Positions 33,701 through 43,740 of a stretch of 64,000 nucleotides of DNA are shown piece by piece. Each line of letters opens with the position of its first letter. The stretch's first letter is position 1. Source of the DNA: Ulva prolifera (lineage: Eukaryota; Chlorophyta; Ulvophyceae; Ulvales; Ulvaceae). The notes below the pieces were generated by a model. That model had not been told where the DNA came from and searched no databases. It saw nothing but the letters and a program-made list of their open reading frames with translations. A program made the position numbers and the translations under genes. The stretch is taken from contig CM041202.1 of the NCBI GenBank assembly GCA_023078555.1, forward strand, positions 5,380,522 through 5,444,521, read 5' to 3'.

Positions 33701-35040
33701 CTGAGGCTGACGGGCGCAAGGCCGCCATGTTTGCTGCGCTCTTCATGGCCGGCAGTGGCCGGATGTCCCAGTTCATTGAAGACGGCCAGGCGGCGGCAGC
33801 CAGATTACGCAGCTGCATGGGGGCCATGGCATCGGCTTGGCTCACGGTGCTCCCGGGTCAAGTGACGGGCCTGTCCGACCTGGAGTTCGGCGTGTACGCG
33901 CGGCTCCGGCTCGGGGAAGTCCTCCTGCCCCGTCTCAGCGGCGACGATGACACATCCTCTGAATGCCCCTGTGGCCGCAGTGATGCGTCTGGTACGCACT
34001 CGCTGATCTGCAAGTCGATGTGGGGTACCGTCGTGGCCCGCCACAATCTTGTCATGGAGACATGACGCCGCATCATGGCACGCGGCGGAATCGCGTCAGC
34101 GGTCGAGCCTCACATGAGCAGGCTCCCCCGCGGCCTCGGCCCCGGCATTGGGCTCGCCCGCAACGTGCCGGACAGCACGGACGCAGCTTCCCTGTCACTC
34201 ACCACCAAATCCTCACCCAACCAGGCCTCGGTCGCGCCCGCTCCTCCTCATGGCGCCCAGGCCCCGTCCCCCACCATCCCGCAGCCTGCTCCAGCATGCC
34301 CCGACAGCGCGACGCCGTCCCCCGCGGCCGATCACCTCGCAACCTCCCCCGCCCCCGCTGCAGTCGCGCCCGCTCTCTCCCATGGCGCCCAGGCACCCTC
34401 TTCCCTCACGTACGCGGCTGTCCTTGCGTCCTCCTGTGCTGCCACAACGGCGACCGGTGCCGACGCCCCCACTGGTGCGGCCGCCCCCCACACCGCGCAG
34501 GCGGTGCCGCAAGCACCGCAGCAGTCGGTCCAAGCACCAGCTGCCCCGTCGCAGGCTGTGCCCCGGTCCCGTAGACCCGCACAGCGGGGCGACATCCTCG
34601 CGTTCTTCCCGGGCGCGCCGGTCATCGGCGACGTGTGCGTCACCCACCCGCTGGCTTTCTCGAACGTCAGCGCCGCGGCGCTCCGCGTCGGTGCCTCGGC
34701 AGAGGCCGCCGACCGGCGCAAACGCGAAAAGTACGGCCGGGCCGGCGCGGGCGCGTTCACGCTGGTCCCGCTGACGCATAAGACGTACGGCCGTGTTGGC
34801 CCGGCCGCCTTTGCATTCCTCAACAGGCTTGCTGATGTGGCTGCAGGGTCTGGCGCGGCCTCTCGGCGGCGTTTCCTGGAGAACGCAATGCGCGATCTCT
34901 CGACGACGCTCTGTCGTGCAGTGGCGCGCCAGGTGCGCGCCGCAGCTCCGCTGATGGCACGTCACGCGGGCAAGGCAGTTTTGGCGGGACTCACAGTCCC
35001 GTCTGATGACCTGTCGCCGCTTACAGGCCATCCGGCCTGA
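30758..35040 (+). pseudogene. LINE copy A ORF: zinc finger, reverse transcriptase, restriction-like endonuclease (decayed)
   Basis: Colinear with the intact ORF at 54349-58734 and very similar, but broken. Near 31427 CATTGAGAC has become GTTGTGAC, giving a stop. A C7 run has become C9 at about 32191-32199. There are indels near 32346 and 33641. At 34063-34065 a TGG codon has become TGA. Reverse-transcriptase motifs VSTDLQNAFN, TGVRQGDPLG and CHDDTYVQGD, the CPCG...H...C knuckle and the endonuclease motif GDILAFF...DVCVTHP are still visible in their separate frames. Confidence 0.9.
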
Positions 35041-35607
35041 GCGGTGGGGTGCCCCTTGGGCGCCCCGTCCGCTTGACGCCACCGACCTGTGGCCTGTGAC
35101 TCCAGCCAGGCCGGGTCCGGTGGGTGTGCGGGATGCCTTCGTTGGCATGTGCAGGGACTGCGGAGATGGCTTGGGCGATGCATTGTCCTGGGTGCGGTGC
35201 GGCGTGGGCCGGCGAGGCTGCGCGGCGGTGTGCTGGGCTGGCGTGGTGTGCTGTGGCTCGGTGGGGTGTCTTGGGGCCAGGGCGGCCCCCGGCAATCGGG
35301 CGGCCATGATGGGCGGCCTCAGGCAGCAGTGTGTTGGGTTTGGCCCTGTCGTGCGGCGGCGGGCGTTGTGGTGCTGGTGGTTGTGATGTTGTGTGTCGGC
35401 CGTGGGGTTTGGGCGTGCGTGTGTGGGTTTGGGTTTGTGGGTGTGTGGGTGTGTGCTTGGCGGTCTACGGATCTGTGTCTTCTGCGCCGGTGCCGGGGGT
35501 TTTTTTTTGGGCGTGGTGGGTGTCGCGTGCGTGGGTGTCTGTGTGTTTGCTTCGTCTGTTTGCTTCTTTCGCGGTGCTGCCCGCCTTGCTGCCTTTGTCC
35601 TTGTAAC
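35041..35607 (+). repeat. LINE copy A 3' UTR
   Basis: GT-rich UTR with GTGTGCTTGGCGGTCTACGG and the terminal block GCGGTGCTGCCCGCCTTGCTG. Nearly the same as 58735-59318. Confidence 0.85.
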
Positions 35608-35620
35608 ACACTGACACCCG

Positions 35621-35944
35621 ACCCACGCACCCACACGCGGCCCAGACCCCACCCCAACACACGCACCCACACGCCAATACGCTACACGACTCCGCCGCCC
35701 GCGTGGCAGCGGCAGCCCCATGCAGCGGCCTGGCGGGCGCCTGCCCCACACGGAAGCCGCGGGGGGCCCCCAGGACCCCCGCTCCAACGCCCCGACCAGG
35801 CCAGCCCCGGGCGCCGGAACAACACACACGGGGGCGCCCCCATCCGCAGACCCACCCGGAACGGAGCACTCCCGAGGCGCGCTGTGTTCGGGTGTTGGGG
35901 CACGCGGCAGAGGCAGCACACGCCGCCTACCAGTGCGTCCAAGC
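35621..35944. other. CA-rich and GC-rich stretch between LINE tails
   Basis: It resumes the older inverted tail (ACCCACGCACCC repeats) after the copy A target site, then runs into GC-rich sequence with no recognisable gene. Long ORFs on both strands reflect base composition. Confidence 0.45.
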
Positions 35945-36550
35945 CTCTTCCGTTGTGTTGTTGTGTGTGGGCCGTGGGGTCTGTGCGTGCGTGTATGGGT
36001 GTGTGGGTGTGTGCTTGGCGGTCTGCGGGTCTGTGTACTTTGCTGCGCTGGTGCTGGGTTTTCTGGGCGTGGTGGGTGTCGCATGCGTGAGTGTCTGGGA
36101 GTTTGCTTTGCCTGTTTGCTTCTTTCGCGATGCTGCCCGCCTTGCTGCCTTTGTCCTTGTAACACATGCCAACGAAGTCATCTCGCACGCAAAGCGGCTG
36201 CCCTGGAGTCAGAGGCCATCGGTCGATGGCGTCAAGCGGGCGCGCCGCGCAGGGTCCCCGAGGGGCAGCTCAACGCTGTGTCCAAATGGCTTGTCAGCGG
36301 CGAGAGGTCATCAGACGGGACTGTGAGTCCCGCCAGAACTGCTTTGCACGTGTTTGTGTGTGCGTGTGTGGGTGTGCACATGTTCTTGGCTCTGCGGATC
36401 TGTGTCATTTGCCAAAAGCGTGATGCGTTTTGTATGTGTTGCGTGCGTCGGTATCTGGGTGTGTGTTTGATGTGCTTGCTTCCTTTGCGGTGCTGCCCGC
36501 CTCGCCACCGTTACAAACCTGTACACCAATAGCATCCTTGTAACACACGT
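35945..36550. repeat. three LINE 3'-UTR fragments, alternating orientation
   Basis: 35945-36167 is a plus-oriented tail ending CCTTGTAACACATGCC. 36168-36350 is a minus-oriented piece covering the ORF end and first part of the UTR, including the GGGACT...AGTCCC hairpin. 36351-36550 is a plus-oriented tail (CTCTGCGGATCTGTGTC, CGGTGCTGCCCGCC, CCTTGTAACACACG). Confidence 0.65.
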
Positions 36551-36924
36551 GCACCCATCGGGGCGGTTCTGCCACCTGTCCCAGTGGCACATCGTGATCG
36601 GCATGTCTCCGCCGTTGCGGTTTTGGTGCGGCCGTTGCTCGCACGGCGAGGTCCTTATGACAGTGCCTCTGGTGATTCGTGGTCTGATGTAGCAGTTGTT
36701 CTTATTCAATAAGTTGTCGGTGTTGATGGTGTTGGTGGTGATGCTAGGGTGTCCGGTGTTGCAATTCGCCCGTCACCTCTCGGTGAATTGGCTCGTGTTG
36801 TTGCATTCTGTGGCGCAAGTCAGAGTTTGCGGCAGCATGTTGCTTGGATGCCTCTTTCGGTCCCGGATTTCGGAGTTGTCCATGTCCAAATGGATACGGC
36901 TATGTATGTGATCATGCATACATA
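36551..36924. other. no recognisable feature
   Basis: Unique-looking sequence between LINE fragments. Confidence 0.35.
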
Positions 36925-37065
36925 CATACATTTTGAAGTTTCTCATGTGCAGTGCACTTGCCCGTAGTGGGTGTGCACTGGCCTGGTGAATGAGTGGATT
37001 TGCGTGTGAGTTCCTGGCAATGGCTCGGTGCCCGGCCTCTGTCCTTTGTAACTACATACATACAC
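36925..37065 (+). repeat. 3' tail of second LINE family
   Basis: GAGTGGATTTGCGTGTGAG, TTCCTGGCAATGGCTCG and GCCTCTGTCCTTTGTAA repeat at 37850-37910, after the ORF of the next copy, so this is the tail of an adjacent fragment. Confidence 0.6.
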
Positions 37066-37917
37066 ATGCCCGCCCCCCGCCGGGCTCGGCCCCCCCTGCT
37101 CCGCCCCGGCCCGCCTCCCAGGTCGCGGGCCCTTCGCGCCGGGCGACCTTGCCTGCAGAGCCGATGCGTGCGGCTCCGCCGCCGCCGCCGGCCACGCGCG
37201 GCGCCGGCACCTGCGCCTGCTCCGGCCGCCGATGCCGATGCTGAAGACAGCGCCCAGATGGGGCGCCACGCGCCAGACGCAGCGCAGGCTGCGGCCCTGG
37301 CGGCGGCGGCGGCGCCGGGTGGCCAGGATCCGGCGGGGCCTGGGGAGCAGGCCGCTGCCGCGCAGGCGGCGGCGCTGGAGCGGGTGCTCAGCGCGGTGGC
37401 CCAGGACAAACTGGGGGACATCATGTTTGTGCCGCCGGGTGACGCTTTGTGCATAGCAGATGTGTCGGTTGTGAACCCCTGTGCTGATTCCTATTGCGGC
37501 TGTGCGGCCCGAGAGGAGGGGGGTGCCGCGGAGACGCGGGACGTGCAGAAACGCACTGCTTATTGTTTGTACGACCCTGATGCGTATAGTTTTGTGCCGT
37601 TGTCGCATGAGACGCATGGTCGCTTGGGACGGCCTGCCATGAATCACTTGAATCGGCTGGCGGAGGTTGCGTCTCGGTGTGGTAAGGTGAACCGTGCTTT
37701 GTTTGTGACGAATGCTCTGCGCCGGTTGAGTGTGGCGTTGTGCAAGGTAAATGCTCTCGTGATCCGTGCGGGGCTTCAATCTTTGGCTGGCATCACTGGC
37801 CGAGCTGTGGTACGTGCTCGTACCCGGCCTACTGCCATGACTGCGTGAGTGGATTTGCGTGTGTGTTCCTGGCAATGGCTCGCTCCCCGGCCTCTGCCCT
37901 TTGTAAATACATACACA
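37066..37917 (+). mobile_element. 5'-truncated LINE, second family (restriction-like endonuclease end)
   Basis: The open frame to 37848 has a GC-rich Ala/Pro N-terminal part and then a domain parallel to the C terminus of family 1: KLGDIMFVPPGD, IADVSVVNP, RDVQKRTAY, SFVPLSHETHGRLGRPAMNH and LNRLAEVA. Family 1 has GDILAFFPGA, DVCVTHP, RRKREKYG and LVPLTHETYGRVGPAAF. The two are homologous but well diverged, so they are separate families. The reverse transcriptase is absent. The tail ends CCCTTTGTAAATACATACACATG. Confidence 0.7.
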
Positions 37918-37982
37918 TGTTGGCCACTTCTTTTGCGGTGCTGCCCGCCTTGCTGCCTTAAGCTTTGTCCTTGTAACACATG
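37918..37982 (+). repeat. short LINE family 1 tail
   Basis: TTCTTTTGCGGTGCTGCCCGCC followed by TTTGTCCTTGTAACACATG. Confidence 0.6.
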
Positions 37983-38215
37983 TTGGCCATGTCTGGGCCC
38001 GAGTAAGGCCGTCTGACACTTAGCTAGCTGTCGCAAAGATAGCAAACTGACGTCCGCAATGGCGCATCTGCCACATATTTCAACTGCAAGCTGGTTCTGG
38101 ATACGTCATGCTGTACCATGAACACAAATGGTTATTACAAAAGAGTGAACGGGAGAAGACAAACACCAAAACCGAATCACGACCGAACCAACAGCAACAC
38201 ATGTTTCAACTGCAA

Positions 38216-38500
38216 GCTGGTTCTAGACACGGCAAGGGGGGTCTGCACTCGGGCCATGCACACGTCCACCGGGAACGCGATCCACTCAGACATCGCCCAG
38301 GGCCCTGGGCGGTGTCTATGGACTCACAATAACATACTGAATGACACAGGCGGTCGTCTCACGTCGCTGGGCGAAAGCAGGCTTTTCGTCGAAAAGCGTA
38401 TGCATGCCTGGGCAGAATGACCCATTTCGCCCAGGGAGCGCCTACAGCGCCCAGCGCGTGCCCAGAGCGCGCCCAGTGAGCCAAGGACACCCTTATTATG
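38216..38500 (-). repeat. GCTGGGC-rich dispersed repeat, copy 2
   Basis: Inverted relative to copy 3 at 39840. It contains GCCCAGGGCCCTGGGC, several GCCCAGC/GCTGGGC heptamers and, at its 3' end on minus, the GTGGACGTGTGCATGGCC block. A direct repeat of TTTCAACTGCAAGCTGGTTCT lies beside it at about 38080 and 38206. Confidence 0.75.
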
Positions 38501-39839
38501 TTTATAATCACTAGTGGGACGTTATCTTTGATGTTATCGATTGCTGTGGAAAGCGTCCTAGCCGTTGTGACTTGTGGGGTCATGTACTGTCACATGTAGG
38601 CAGCTGCTCTGCGCGATTGGAGCGCTATGAAGAATCAATACAAGTGTTGTTCACTCTTGGGGATGGGTTGTTTTGTCGCTCTGCGGTTGATTGCTTCAGC
38701 GGCTCTGACCCCATTTCGTTCTGGCGTGTCCAGTACATGGCATGAGTATAAACGACAGGCTTCAATAGACGTGCATGCTTAAATTATGGTACAGTCGGGA
38801 TACCTTCAACGATACCGACAGCTGTGATCGAGGCTGATCAAGCGGCTGTCCACATGATGAAGGTCATTGTATTGACACCACATGGATGCAGCTGGCCTGG
38901 TTGATACATCTGGCATGTTTGACAGTATCATTTAGTTGCATCTAGATTGTATTGCAAGCAATGTCACATCTGAAGGATGCCAGTCAGGTTAAATGCTGGT
39001 TGCATGGTAGCATTGTGCAAGAGGTAGAAAACCGATGCAGTTGACTGTTTACTGCTGTGGAAAAGAATGCAAAAGAGTATTTACGAGAGAAGAAATCAGT
39101 ATGCGCTCTGCATCACTGTCATGGGATTCTGAACTGCATCAGAGGTGTAGGAAAGCAAGAATGCCTGACATACAGCCTCTTTGTGTGCTTGCATCTGTGA
39201 CCTGCCACATTACGCCCACTGATGGCATCACGATTGACCACGACTCACTCACGTGGATCGGTGCTGGTTGAACAGCGATAAGTTATTGCGTAGTGCTGAA
39301 TACATTTGTGTGAATGAACATGCTGTCGCGACCGTCACAGCCAGATTCGCAGCGCCTCCGTGCCCTCGATAACGAGGAAGGAGCTGATATACACAGGTGA
39401 AAATTATGACTGCAATTTGTAGATCGCGCAGGGATCATTCTTGCCGTGGCTTTGATAAGCCGGTGTACGGCAGCGTACTTTCAATCACTGTGACGGAAGA
39501 ACAATGCTGCCTTCCCCACCGAGATTAGAGATCCTGAGCCATCTGGGGCTGGTGGTTTTTGGTATGTGTACGTATATGCCGTGGTCGATTGAAATGCTAT
39601 GTTGCGTCTTTCCTGACACAGCTGTTTTGCGTCTTTGCAAACTCACGAGGTGCAGAAACTGCACACAAGTTCCGGTACAAACCAACAGCAAAGCCGTCAG
39701 TCACTTAACTTCACTCAATCGCTGAGTCTGTGGTAGCTAAGCCGGTCTAGGCCGGCGTGGTGTCCGCTCTCCATGACTGCATCACAGACACGTCGGACAT
39801 ACCCGCACGACACCGGTTGATAGGTCACTGAACATCCAT
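38501..39839. other. no recognisable feature
   Basis: AT-richer than its surroundings. No motif-bearing ORF and no shared repeat found. Confidence 0.35.
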
Positions 39840-40113
39840 GAGACATATTATAGTGTTTTCGGGGTGTTCTCAACCCACTGTGCTCACTGGGCGTGCGCTG
39901 GGCGCCAAATCCGCGTCCATGGGCGAAATCAGCATTTGGGGCGAAAACAGGCCTTTCCCTGGGCACTTTTCTACGTTTCGCCCAAGGACCGCCTGTGTGC
40001 ATTCAGTATGTTATTGTGAGTCTATAGACACCGCCCAGGGCCCTGGGCGATGTCTGAGTGGCTCGCGTTCCCGGTGGACGTGTGCATGGCCCGAGTGCAG
40101 ACCCCCCTACACG
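39840..40113 (+). repeat. GCTGGGC-rich dispersed repeat, copy 3
   Basis: Complete copy: ACATATTATAGTGTTTTC start, GCGCTGGGCGCC, GGGCGAAA motifs, GAGTCTATAGACACCGCC, the 16-bp palindrome GCCCAGGGCCCTGGGC and the GACCCCCCTA end. Confidence 0.75.
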
Positions 40114-40713
40114 GCATGACCACTGCCAGGAGCCATGAGTGAGCCATGACCACTGTCACGGAGGCCTGCGTGGTGAACCGAACTCGAAGCATTGGCGCCA
40201 TGTCCTGCATGCGTTGCATTTGCGCCTTGTCCCGGGCCAAGCGAAATCAGCTTGCTATCTAGATCTGAGGTTTGCCTTTCTGGTCCGTAAGCACAGTAAG
40301 GATATACGTGCGTGGTTACACAACTGCACTTACAAAGCATCACTTTTGATGCATTCTACATCGTGCAACTGCTCAGTAGTGTATGCGCAGCGCCGTTACC
40401 GATATGCGCGGTACTGTTCGACATGGCCAGAGGTGACCTCCACGACGAGGTGCCAACGTTCCGCGTTTTTCGGGCAGTTGGCCTATTCTGTCGTGCGGCT
40501 GCTTCCACACGGGTTGGAGGTGCTGCGGAGGTACATTTGTGTGCCTCTGCATGCATTGCCCGCATTTGCGGGCGGCGTGATGTGCCTTATCTCGTTATCT
40601 TATCTCGTGTCGGGTTTCTGGGCTCTGGACGTTTCTTCCAGTCTCGGTCGGTCTCGCTCTAGAGGATTGAATATTAGGGAACTTGCGAGCTGGTTCGGTG
40701 TTGGTTGCTTGAC

Positions 40714-40773
40714 TCACGTAGGCGTCTGATGAGGCCCTTTGGCAAGGCCGAAACATGTTATGCCGGTCCGTGA
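40714..40773 (+). ncRNA. hammerhead ribozyme, type I with minimal palindromic stem III
   Basis: All catalytic-core bases are present: CTGATGA at 40726-40732, GAA at 40750-40752, the A-T pair bounding stem III, and T at 40759 before the predicted cleavage (40759/40760). Stem II is GGCC/GGCC with loop CTTTGGCAA. Stem I closes as GGCGT/ATGCC (one G-U), then an internal loop TA/GGTC, then TCACG/CGTGA. Stem III is the palindrome ACATGT. It is too short to close within one molecule, so a dimer is expected, as described for hammerheads of Penelope-like elements and retrozymes. An ORF (40139-40729) ends inside the motif, and its product is not recognisable. Confidence 0.88.
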
Positions 40774-40825
40774 TGTTCATGTAATACAGCATCAACCAGT
40801 GAACTTTCTACCTCAGTTAGTACAA
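40774..40825 (+). repeat. conserved flank of the hammerhead repeat
   Basis: TGTTCATGTAATACAGCATC and CAACCAGTGAACTTTCTACC match 2630-2680, showing that the ribozyme belongs to a dispersed repeat. Confidence 0.6.
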
Positions 40826-40997
40826 CGTTCCGCGACAGCTTGACTGGATGTGGCATGTACCATGTGCTACATTTTGCGCTGTGCGAGCTGTGGTTGCACC
40901 AGTTTGCGTTTGTCACCGCCACACTGGCGAGCCTGCCGCCTTGACATATAGTCGCGGACCTGTCACAGTGCCTTCGTGCCACTTCAGCCCCTCACAA

Positions 40998-41320
40998 TGG
41001 CCAAGGTGTTTCAACCTGCAAAGCGCAACAAGTCAAAAACACCTGCTGAGGCTCGCAAGCAGCAGGGAGCAGCATGGCCGCGATGACCGACAGCCAGCTG
41101 CAGGTACAACGCAACCTGGCCCTGCGGTCCGGATGTGGTCGCTGCTGTTGAAGGCAGGGACTCGCCTGCCTCAGCAGACCATTATCTTAGAAGCGCTTGG
41201 AGTTGCCTGATTGTAAATGATGGTGTCGGGATTCGAAGATTCGGGCTCGCGTCGACCACGCTGTCTGCTGGACTTGAGGACACGCAACTCCAACGCATGG
41301 CAACCTGTCCACGAGCTGAA
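40998..41320 (+). pseudogene. duplicated gene fragment, copy 2
   Basis: Begins ATGGCCAAGGTGTTTCAACC (MAKVFQPAKRNKSK...), then the PAEARKQQ, CGPDVV...RDSPASAD and FEDSGS...RTRNSNAWQPVHEL blocks shared with 295-720. A consensus donor GTAAGT follows VHEL, suggesting these are true exons of an intron-containing gene. The frame breaks between the blocks. The family is unknown. Confidence 0.45.
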
Positions 41321-41849
41321 GTAAGTAACCTTCTTGTGGATACTGCTGCATTTTGCGTTATTGACGAGTCAGGGCACGCGTGCACTCTGGATGAAGTGAA
41401 ACAGTCGTGACAGGGACATGGACGCGAGCACCTTCTGTCCTGACAGTGCTGGTCCACAGCAAGCTATGTTTTATTTTTGGCGATACATAGAGGCGTCTGA
41501 TGGCAAAATATCGCATAGGCCAGATGTGCATTGCAGGCTGGCCCCAGCTGCACCACTCAGCCAGCCGGCGTCCTCACTCAACACTAAGCATGTCATCTTG
41601 CCAAATTCAACTGTCAGCCTCCGTGAGACCGATGCCCGTTGCCTTCGGTCCATGACGATACCTGCAGCGCAACTCAGTGGACAAGCCCCGCTGTTCCGCA
41701 TCACCAGTCAGTAGGAAAACTCCATGTGCCTCCTGCAGATAAGCTTCGAGACGGTATGCAGGTCTGTCAGCTGTGAGCGTGCAGGCTGTCGACTTCGAAC
41801 AGGTACCGGCCACTGCGAGGGTGACCCATCACCATCACCTGCACTTCTC

Positions 41850-43735
41850 CTCGCTGCTCAGCCTCCCCGCCTTGCTGCCCTTCAGGCTTGCACATGGCAT
41901 CTTCAGCCTCGCTTGCAAGGTCGCGCTGAGCTCACTGCGGGCTGTGGCCGGGCAGAAGGTTCCGATATCAAACCGGCGCCACCTGGCACTGGTGCCAGAG
42001 AGGCTGGACATGTACCTTGGCAACCTGGGCGAGGCTCAGGCATGACCCCGCCTCCATTTCCTTCAGGTGGAGCTCACCTGAACCTGGTGTTTAGATGTTG
42101 GTCGAGGTATCCTGCCATGCCGTTGCCCGAGCTCGTGTACCTGTTCCCCCAGGTCCATGATTCCATGGTCCATTCCCATCATGTTGGGACGGGCGGCTGC
42201 CTTTGCTCTGAGTTGCAGGAGCTGTGTGCTGTGCTGTGCCATTGTAAACCAAGTGCCACAATCACAGCAGATACTCCACCGCGGCGCGCTCCACTGAATG
42301 ATGTCGGCACCCGCAGTAGCCCGCAGAGTGCCACTGGGCATTGGCTTTCAGCCCCGCAGTACCTCCCGTTTGTTGGTCACATGTAAATGTGTCAACATGT
42401 GTCAACATGTGTCAAAGTTCCTGCGCGTTCGAGAATCTGTAGTTGGAAGATGCATCCTGGGCCTCCCAGCTACCATGCCCCACATACACACACTCTCCCC
42501 CCCCCCCCCCCCCCCGTCTGCCCAGCTTACAGTGCGCAACCCAACACGATCACACGCACTCCCGTGCAGATGCCTGCGCCCAGTCACAGCATACCGCAGC
42601 ACAGCTGGCTCGCCGAGCAGATCCCTGCGTACACCCAGCGCTCCTTAGGCTGGCCTAGACCTCGCCACGGTACGTGCTCTGCAGCTGCTGCAGCAACTCT
42701 GAACACGCGGGGCCGATCTGACGTGCGGCTGTGGCCTCCAGGTGCGGCGGCAGCACACGGCTCTGCCAACCGCCGATCAGGACACGCAGCCCGTGAACCG
42801 GGTCGCGCGCCCTTCATCGACGCGTTGCTGCAACCGTGGGACCCCGGCCACCTCGGTGCGCACCTCAGCCACCTTGCGCGCTGCACCTGGCGGGTGATGG
42901 TGCTCCGCTCAAACAAGGTCACGACGCACTTGATTGCGGGAGGCCAGATCTTTGTCCACACAGGCGTGCGCCGCCTGCAGCCCCGGCGTTGTTGCAGGGA
43001 CATGGATGTGATTACCGTGGGCTGCTGCTGCTGCTGTATCCACATGGTCCTGGTTCCGCAGGGCTCTGTGTGGGTCAGTCGCGCGTGGACAACAGACACG
43101 GTTGCCTGGTCGTTGCAGAGTCGGCATCTGGTTTGACCGCAGTGGCACGTGTAAGCTCCTTGAGCTTGGTCTTTGGTCGTGTTGGGAGGTCCGATATGTT
43201 GCAGCTGTATTGAGGAAATCTCTGCAGTGGCAGCCCAGTTGTGGCGACATCCTGTGCTGCTGGGTGCTGGCCTCCAGTGTTGGGTCGCTCTGCAGCCTTC
43301 CCAGGGCTGCCAACCAGAAATCCGACCTGAATCATTGGAATTGTTACATATGATCGGGCCTGATGACCCAACACTGCTGGCGTCTTCCGGCATGACACAG
43401 CTTCTGGGTGGCGGCATGTCCACCCATTGCAAAATCACGCTGCCGCCACGTGCTGCTTGCACAATAGACGGCTTGCAGTGTCAGCGCACGCGTGGCGTGC
43501 AGGGCTACTTAATGCGATCGGCCGAGATGAGGACAAGCTGGCGGCGGTGCTGGGCCACGAGGCGGCGCGCGTCGTCGCACGGCACAGCGCAGAGGGCCTT
43601 GGCTTCCATGTGCTGCTTGCCGGTGCTGGCTGGTTTCTGCTCACGGCGTTCACCTGGCTCATCACTAACAAACCCGCAGTTTTTTTTTTTGCCTTCTGGT
43701 CCTCCCACTGCCTGTGGATGCACTGCTGGGGATGA
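41850..43735 (+). pseudogene. OMA1-like M48 metallopeptidase pseudogene
   Basis: Three exon-like blocks parallel the minus-strand gene at 46272-50050. Block one (about 41866-42045) ends in VPISNRRHLALVPERLDMYL. Block two (about 42760-42985) carries DTQPVNRVAR, then PFIDALLQ in another frame, a one-base frameshift, then LIAGGQIFVHTG. Block three (about 43503-43735) has LLNAIGRDEDKLAAVLGHEAARVVARH. The zinc-binding HExxH motif reads HEAAR, losing the second histidine. No EAD-containing or C-terminal exon was found downstream. A C19 run lies at 42497-42515. Confidence 0.7.
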
Positions 43736-43740
43736 GGTGT

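Larger units (their letters stand above)
30758..35607 (+). mobile_element. 5'-truncated LINE (family 1, copy A)
   Basis: Flanked by a perfect 15-bp target duplication ACACACTGACACCCG at 30743-30757 and 35606-35620. It begins at the codon block GTCGACAGCATCCAGGCC, equivalent to about residue 40 of the intact copy at 54349, so it is 5'-truncated. It ends at CCTTGTAAC without a poly(A) tail. It was inserted into an older inverted tail of the same family. Confidence 0.9.

Noticed and set aside
34213-36165. 650-codon minus-strand ORF
   Set aside because: It is antisense to the LINE ORF end and UTR, is made of Arg/Gly/Pro and His/Thr-rich runs, and has no domain.
40139-40729. 196-codon ORF upstream of the hammerhead as a Penelope-like protein
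   Set aside because: I see neither reverse-transcriptase motifs nor a GIY-YIG endonuclease signature, so it is not called as a gene.
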